From the NCBI RefSeq assembly GCF_043290135.1, contig NC_134701.1, positions 203,933,601-203,997,600 of the forward strand: a stretch of DNA of 64,000 nt. Reading direction: 5' to 3'. The translations under genes and the position numbers were made by a program. Below the pieces are notes generated by a model. That model was not told the origin of the DNA. It saw nothing but the letters and a program-made list of their open reading frames with translations, and made no database searches. Shown piece after piece: positions 58,340 to 64,000 of this stretch. Positions within the stretch are counted from its first letter, which is position 1. Each line of letters starts with the position of its first letter. This stretch comes from Rhipicephalus microplus. Its lineage: Eukaryota; Arthropoda; Arachnida; Ixodida; Ixodidae.

Positions 58340-58640
58340 GCCTCCCTTTGCTTCGGTGTGCCAGCAGGCAACGTTGCCCTTCGCGAGGTTTCACTGCTTG
58401 CCGTCTAGCTGTATCTGCTGGATGCCTCCCTTCAGTAGGTACCTACTGCTGTAAAACGCTCACAGACGGGCCAAACACCGTGTCATTCATGCTAAGACTG
58501 AGCAAGCCAAAGGCAGCCATACAGGCGTCATGTATTCCCCTAGTCACGCGGTATCCAGTGAAGAGGCTCCGAGCTAGCACAGCAGTGACGCCCTTCTGCA
58601 AAGCATCTTGCTCCTCTACTTAAAGCGAGGCAGAGGCGAA
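58340..58640 (-). other. Unidentified open stretch, possible TE-coding relic
   Basis: The minus strand reads about 57 codons without a stop (about 58623 to 58453), including ALQKGVTAVLARSLFTGYRV and a Ser/Asn-rich segment. After one stop the same frame continues with EGRHPADTARRQAVKPREGQ to about 58340. Composition is protein-like and GC-richer than its flanks. I do not recognise the family. Confidence 0.3.
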
Positions 58641-60361
58641 AAATCGGCAGTGGCTGATGTAGCATCCCAGCTTACCATGAGCCATGCAGCACTTCTCTTG
58701 TCAAGGCCAGCCGGACAACGCCTTTGCGCTACCATGACTAAAAGATGTATCACGATAAGTGATCTTTCAAGAAATGGAGGGCTGAGCTTTCCCTTTAAGA
58801 GTTACAAGACGGTTACAAACGTACTCATGCAAGTATGCCACCTCCATACGTGATTAAAAGTGGTGGTGTTCTACACAGCATATAAACATCAGGTGATCAT
58901 ATAAGCGATGAGTGGCCGTGAGCAATACTGAAGTGTTGCGTTTGATAAAAACAGAGGAATATGTAGCAAGGACTTTGTAAAGCAATAACAGGTGGCGATC
59001 CAGATCCTTAGCAGTTTGCTTCACTAACTTCATTCTTTAAGCTGTTACAACGAGCAACTAGGCGAACTATCCAAGCTGAATCGGGACTTGCTAATGTGAC
59101 AAGCACATGATGAACGTTGTTGGTGGGCTGTGTTGTTCGTTATCTGCACGTATAGTCAGCCGTGTCAGGGGATAGAGAGCGAATAAGGTAATATACGAAG
59201 TTTTTGTTTTAGAATGCCCCTTCGAATAGGTGTTCTTAGCCTAGAATGCCTTCATTTCTACCGCGCCCTCAACCTTCCAATCAGCCTTTGCTGATCCTTG
59301 AAGCTGGAGTCGGCCAAGTATATTTACAAAAGTTCATTATTATGGTAAACGCGGGGGAGATCAAACACTGATTGCATAATACCTATATTAAGTTGAATGA
59401 ACCCATTTTTTCTGTAGAAGTGGTATTGCGATTTTTTCTGTAATGTGATAAGATGTAGCTTCTGATTGGGTAGACAGAAAAAAATATAAACTATAAAGCA
59501 GTACTACCATTGTAAACTCTATGCATAATTTATTGCATCATTTATCATCATTCAATGTATCATCTACTACAAAAAATTACATGTAGTATGAAGTGAAAAT
59601 TACGGTATTCTTTGGGCAAGCATTGGCGTTGCCACCCAGAAATAAGAAAGCACGCGCGATGAATTGATGACTACGTATTGGCGTCATCACGGGGTCATGA
59701 GACATTGATACTTTATAAATATACCTAAAGGTACAGAAATATGTCAGGAGTATAAGAGTATGGAACATTAGGTTTTTCAAATATTTCTATCAAGCCAACT
59801 TATACCACATGCTAAGCAATATCAGTAGGCAAGAGCTCCCACGGTGAAGATGTAGCGTATAGGGTAGCCAGTGTATAGTATAGCTCCCCAAGCGTCGGAT
59901 AGCCAACCCCGCATGAGCCTGCTTAATCTCCCTGCCTTCTCTCTTGTTATTCCTTCCTTATTTTCATTCTTTCTTCCAGGTATGAAGCTAGTAAAGAATG
60001 ACACAGAGGCACCACCCTTGCTGCCTAAACTGGTGCATGGCTGAGGAGTGCTTATTCTGATATGACACCGAAATATTGTTATCTGCCGCTTAACCAAAGG
60101 ACAAAGAAGTAAAGGACAAGGCGGTGCCTGCTCTCGTCATCTTGTTTATTTTTGCCCAAATTAGTGGAACTGGACATATTATAAATACTTCCGGATGCAG
60201 GCGACGGCCCTACGACAGCTGCAAATGCACACGTATTCCAATCCCTCACTGTTTAACAAACTATACCCTAATATATAACTTACGAATATATGCAAAGTAT
60301 GCCGTATTGAGGTTGCCAGATTATTCACATGCTCTGATATTGTACCGAAAATCCGCAAGGT
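58641..60361. other. Non-coding stretch
   Basis: No gene or repeat is recognised. Confidence 0.45.
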
Positions 60362-60540
60362 ACGCTTCTGCTGCGGTGGGCCGCTGCCCCATGCAGCCCC
60401 GCCTTGGCGACCAACGCTGGGCCGTCCAGCAGGCCTGTGAGGTGGCGGTCAGGCGTAGGTTTTGACGTCCCCACGCGGGAGACTTAGAGCCAGGTTGGCG
60501 AAAGCTCTGTCGGACTACTAATAAAGTTGTTAAAAACCAA
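60362..60540 (+). pseudogene. Possible 3' end of a LINE
   Basis: An open segment LGDQRWAVQQACEVAVRRRF-stop (about 60401-60464) is followed by a short 3' region ending AATAAAGTTGTTAAAAACCA. In my memory this resembles the C-terminus and 3' end of other tick LINEs (jockey/R1-like). No RT motif is present. It could instead belong to the LTR or leader of Gypsy-3. Confidence 0.33.
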
Positions 60541-60645
60541 CCAACTCGTTATCTGTAATCTCCCCGTGACATCTTTGCAGAGGTATGGGGTACGTCCGGA
60601 CCACATCAGGGAACTGCGCGGCGGCGTATTCTCAGACAGCCCATC

Positions 60646-61860
60646 ATGTCCTCGGACAATTCCGTCGATCCAGCCTCCGCTATTCTGAATGCACCCAGTC
60701 ACGTTGTCTTGACCCACCTTCGAGAACCTGGCACCTTATGTGAGACTGATAACGTGAACGTGGATAATTGGCTAGCCGGCTATGAGCAGGCCAGCAAGAC
60801 CAATCGCTGGGATTCGACTTTGAAGCTCGCAAATGCCAGCTACTACCTACGGCGTTTGGCCAATGTGTGATTCGACAGGCATGAGTAGGAGCTGACCAGC
60901 TTGGACGCGTTTAAACAAAAAAATTAAAGACCTTTCTTGAAAGCTCATTGCACGCCCATGAGCCGCCCAGAAAGAAGTCTCAGGCCGGGCTCAAATTTCA
61001 ACAGAGCCGTACGTAGCTTACATACAAGATCGCTTAGCCTTGTGCCGGCAAGTTGACAGCTAAATGCTTGAAACCGACAAAGTCGGCCACAATCTTCAAG
61101 GCATCGCTGAAGACGCCGTTCACTTTCTCGTGTACAAAGACGCCTCCATCATTGCCGACATTATCAGGGAGTGTCAATGATTCGTCGAAGCAAAGAGCCA
61201 ACAAGTCACGCAGCAATTTGTTCAGCTCCCTAACACTTACGCCACGTCGTCGTGCGAAGACGTCAAGATCCAACCGCCGCCCAGTACCGAAAACTTCCTG
61301 CGTCTTGTGCGGCGAGAGATCAAGGCAACAACTTCATCTGCTCCCCAGGCTCGTTCTCACGAGGAGACTCGGCCGACAGTGTCAATAATCCAGGCCGTCG
61401 TGCGCTAAGAACTGGCCAATGCAGGCATCTAGCCAGTATGTGCCCTAAGTAGTGCCGCGATCAGCCCTGCTTCATACTACCGGCCACAATCGAGTTATTC
61501 CAGGTACCGTGATCCGAATCAGTGAGGCACGCGTGATGACAGGCCGATATGCTTCAACTGCAACGGCGTCGGCCACACTTCCTGCTATTGTCGCTATCGT
61601 GGGCCACCGTCTCCTCGTTCAACATACCGCCACACGACACTCGATCCTCCCTTTTGAACGTCCATGAGGACCCAGCAAATCCCAAGGCCCGAACATCGAC
61701 CCAACTTACAATCGCCCACCGTCCCCCCAGATTCAGTGTTGTTCTCGGTCACCTATGTCCCATCAATCCCCTTCGCCTTTCCCACGCTGTCCCTCCTCGG
61801 AAAGCCGACCAGTGTAGCTCCCGAAAGGGATGCCGATGGCAGTACACCTAGCCTCCTTGA
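60646..61860 (+). pseudogene. gag: Gypsy-3 gag, broken
   Basis: The ATG at 60646 opens MSSDNSVDPASAILNAPSHV, with VDNWLAGYEQASKTNRWDST and LANASYYLRRLANV as in Gypsy-1 gag, then a stop at 60868. Sequence continues in other frames through VGHNLQGIAEDAVHFLVYKD (about 61080) and a Gln-rich segment to the zinc knuckle CFNCNGVGHTSCYC (about 61551-61592, CX2CX4HX4C). A Pro/Ser/Arg-rich tail ends at the first copy of the 107-bp duplication. Several stops and frameshifts occur. Confidence 0.8.
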
Positions 61861-61938
61861 ATCTCTTATGTGCGTGTGAGCTTCGATGACCACAAGACCT
61901 CAGTTCTATTTGCTGTTCTGGACGAGTTCCCTCATCAC
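61832..61938 (+). repeat. 107-bp duplication, copy 1
   Basis: Matches 62264-62370 with five mismatches by eye. It begins GCCGATGGCAGTACACCTA and ends GTTCCCTCATCAC. Copy 1 lies directly after the gag tail and stops exactly where the foldback element starts. Copy 2 is in its normal place within the protease region. Confidence 0.92.
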
Positions 61939-62064
61939 TTAGAAGTGTGGCTGTTTTTGCTAGTTGGTATGACAGGACGATATATATAGCGCGAGAACAG
62001 AACGACAACAAAGTCTCCTTCGTGCCCCATTGTCGTCGTTCTGTTCTCGCGCAATATTATCGTC
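61939..62064. mobile_element. Decayed foldback element, inverted relative to 33726-33880
   Basis: Starts TTAGAAGTGTGGC...GCTAGTTGGTATGAC, the reverse complement of the one-sided flank at 33844-33880. Arms follow: 61976-62011 (GACGATATATATAGCGCGAG, AACAGAACGACAACAA) and 62030-62064, complementary with a few mismatches and a shorter stem and longer loop than the intact copy. No target duplication is evident. Confidence 0.8.
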
Positions 62065-62128
62065 AGGGCTGCATTCACCTATCGACCCGGAAATCCTGTG
62101 TTAAGTCTGAAAACTCGACAAAAATTTT

Positions 62129-63690
62129 TTGGACGCAGAAGTAGAGGGCGTGCCTGTTTCAGCGCTCATTGACCCAAGTGCCCAAATAAAATTTATGAGC
62201 ATTCACTTTTCTCGTCGTCTCCATAAAGTTGTTAGACCCGTCTCACCACCTGTTGTTCGCGTAGCCGATGGCAGTACACCTACCGTCCTTGAATCTGTTG
62301 TGTGCGTGTGAGCTTCGATGACCACAAGACCTCAGTTATATTTGCTGTTCTGGACGAGTTCCCTCATCACCGAATCTCAAGCCACGACTTTCTGAGCACA
62401 CACTCTGCCCTGATCGACTGTTCTTCTGGTTTGTTACAGTTAGAGCTTACTGCTATACCTGACCTCCTCATCACGTTACCACAACAATTATATGTTGTTC
62501 AGTTTGTTCGCTTGCGCACAAGTACGGCGACTTAGTTTTCATTTAACGCAGATCCGCTGGTACGTGATGGAGACCGCTTGATTGCCCCCTCCTTGGACGT
62601 TGTTCTCGAGCGACAAGTAGCTATGCTACACTCTCTTTTGATTGTTTTGCGAACAATGCTTGCATACGTATACTGAATTTTCGACGCTGAGCACAACTGC
62701 TTCCTGAAAGTATTACTCTGGGCACGATATCACGTTTAGACGCAAACGACTCTGTTTCCCTGGCCACTGATGCCCAACAGCAGCCTCCAAACAGCCGTGC
62801 TACCAACCCGACACCTGATGACGTGTTCGACAACATGATCGCCCTGGACCTTGACTCTTCCCAAAGCCTTGACCTACGCCTTTTGTTAGCGTCATACCGC
62901 GAGGTTTTTTTTTTATTTCGCTTCACCTAAACTTAAGCTAACAACTCTGGTGACCCATCCAATTGACATCACGGACGCAAGACCTATTCACCAGCGCCCT
63001 TACCATGTCCCGGTGACGGAGCGCAGAGTTATTTGTTCGCTAAGGACATCATCGAGCCATCTTCGAACCCTTGGGCGTCGTCTGTGGTACTTGTAAAACA
63101 GAAAGACAACACCGGTTGGTTCTGCACCGACTACCGGCATTTTGAAAATATCACAAAAAAGACGTCTATCTTTAGCCGCAAATAGACGACGCCCTCTATT
63201 CTCTTCTAGGCGCACTGTACTTTTCTTCCATCGACCTTCGTTTGGGCTATTGGCAAATAGCTGTCGATGAAAGTGATCGGGAGAAGGCTGCTTTTATTAC
63301 ACCCGATTATCTATACCAGTTCAAAGTCATGCCTTTTGGGTTGTTCAACGCGCCAGCAACATTTGAGCGCATGATACTCGCTACTGAGGGGTTTCAAGTG
63401 GTCCAGGTGCCTCTGGTACTTGGACGATGTCGTCGTTTTCTCCCCTATGTTCACCAGTCACCTGCAACACTTGTCGGCTATTTCGCAAGTCTTTTCCACC
63501 GTGGGTCTTCAACTATACTCTTCAAAATGCCGCTTTGGTTGCCGAGAGGTTACCGTGTTCGACCATCTTTTTGAAGCTGCGGGTATACTACCAGATGCAG
63601 CAAAAATACGCACCGTCCCCAACTTCCCTGTTCCCCGTTTTCCCGTCATGTCTCTGTCACAAATGCATCAATGAGTCCGTTTTTTGTGAT
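62129..63690 (+). pseudogene. pol: Gypsy-3 pol (protease and partial RT), broken
   Basis: 62129 on encodes a protease-like EVEGVPVSALIDPSAQ where the catalytic DTG reads DPS. A stop at 62309 follows, then HRISSHDFLSTHSALIDC. The RT region has DLRLLLASYREVF (about 62871), PIHQRPYHVPVTERRV (about 62984), DLRLGYWQIAVDESDREKAA (about 63235), [17 protein letters not shown] (63326 on) and [11 protein letters not shown] (about 63414), where YLDD is intact although the frame around it is broken. At least five frame changes are needed. The element ends near 63640 after LPDAAKIRTVPNF. Confidence 0.83.
62264..62370 (+). repeat. 107-bp duplication, copy 2
   Basis: In-place copy within the protease region of Gypsy-3. 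See the copy at 61832-61938. Confidence 0.92.
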
Positions 63691-64000
63691 GGGGGATAAA
63701 CAGATGCGCGGACACCATCGGTATCTGCAAGTACATAGTCAAGCTACATGTGTACCTCACGATTGTCACCATTGCTGGTAAGACGTACCTTCAATTTTTA
63801 ACCCTTAAAGATTGGCGGACATAGTGCCCAAGTTATGACTGTTTTATATGTATGGGCTTGTAGTATCCTAATGAATCCGTAACTATAGCAAAAAATTGTG
63901 TCCTAATGCATTTTGTGGCTAAGTGCGCTGAGCATTACGTCGCTTTTTCTGTAGAATCGGAAGTGCTGTCTTACGGCAAGCATCTAAGGCACCTAATAAC
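63691..64000. other. Non-coding stretch
   Basis: No gene is recognised up to the window end. Confidence 0.5.

Larger units (their letters stand above)
60645..63690 (+). mobile_element. Gypsy-3: decayed Ty3/gypsy relic
   Basis: A plus-strand gag with a CCHC knuckle, a protease-like stretch, an RT N-terminal region and RT palm, all broken by many stops and indels. The right end is lost after the segment following YLDD (about 63640), so RNase H, integrase and the 3' LTR are missing. Gag and RT resemble Gypsy-1 in motif layout (DNWLAGYEQ against EDWLAMYER), so it is probably a distant relative. It contains a 107-bp duplication and a foldback-element insertion. Confidence 0.85.

Overview
The window is eukaryotic and repeat-dominated. 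Its transposable-element families, tRNA-derived SINEs, long (AT)n and (TACA)n arrays and AT-rich background fit a hard tick (metastriate Ixodidae, Rhipicephalus/Dermacentor-like). That attribution comes from recalled resemblance of the LINE, RTE and SINE sequences to tick repeats, not from a search. I find no host protein-coding gene, rRNA or functional tRNA that I can support. Nearly all recognisable coding sequence belongs to retrotransposons.

Layout. (1) 1-5.5 kb is AT-rich non-coding DNA with a minus-strand tRNA-derived SINE, a tandem duplication and (AT)n arrays. (2) 5,527-13,900 is a minus-strand Ty3/gypsy element (Gypsy-1) with 155-bp LTRs, gag and pol, lying between two (AT)n tracts. 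Its 5' LTR is split by a plus-strand non-autonomous LTR element (10,660-13,751): two 1,401-bp GC-rich LTRs, only 290 bp inside, a 42-codon gag start and a 5-bp target duplication GTGGT. (3) 16.6-21.4 kb is a degenerate plus-strand LINE whose ORF1 joins a CxxC pair, a coiled coil and an SGNH/GDSL-hydrolase-like domain, followed by an endonuclease-RT ORF2 and a (CATC)n tail. (4) 21.4-37.6 kb is mostly non-coding, with SINEs, a 267-bp TA-flanked MITE, a near-perfect foldback element (33,726-33,880), a decayed minisatellite and a possible Penelope-like fragment.

(5) 37.9-43.6 kb is a second, badly decayed minus-strand gypsy (Gypsy-2), split in its integrase by a nearly full-length RTE-type LINE (38,551 to about 41,700, also minus). 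Its RT core is missing, and an 18-bp-arm palindrome sits at the gap. (6) 43.6-60.3 kb is non-coding and holds a Penelope-like remnant with a GIY-YIG domain (about 45.69-46.32 kb), GTGAGTCCGA-type minisatellites, (AT)n and (TACA)n arrays and several SINE pieces. (7) 60.6-63.7 kb is a third gypsy relic (Gypsy-3, plus strand). It contains a 107-bp internal duplication and a second, inverted copy of the foldback element.

The genes do not form a pathway; the window is a record of nested retrotransposition. The order can be read from the nesting: Gypsy-1 before the non-autonomous LTR element (LTR divergence about 1.9% against 1.0%), and Gypsy-2 before the RTE. The most notable items are the nested internally deleted LTR element, the SGNH-like ORF1, the foldback family and the GIY-YIG Penelope remnant.
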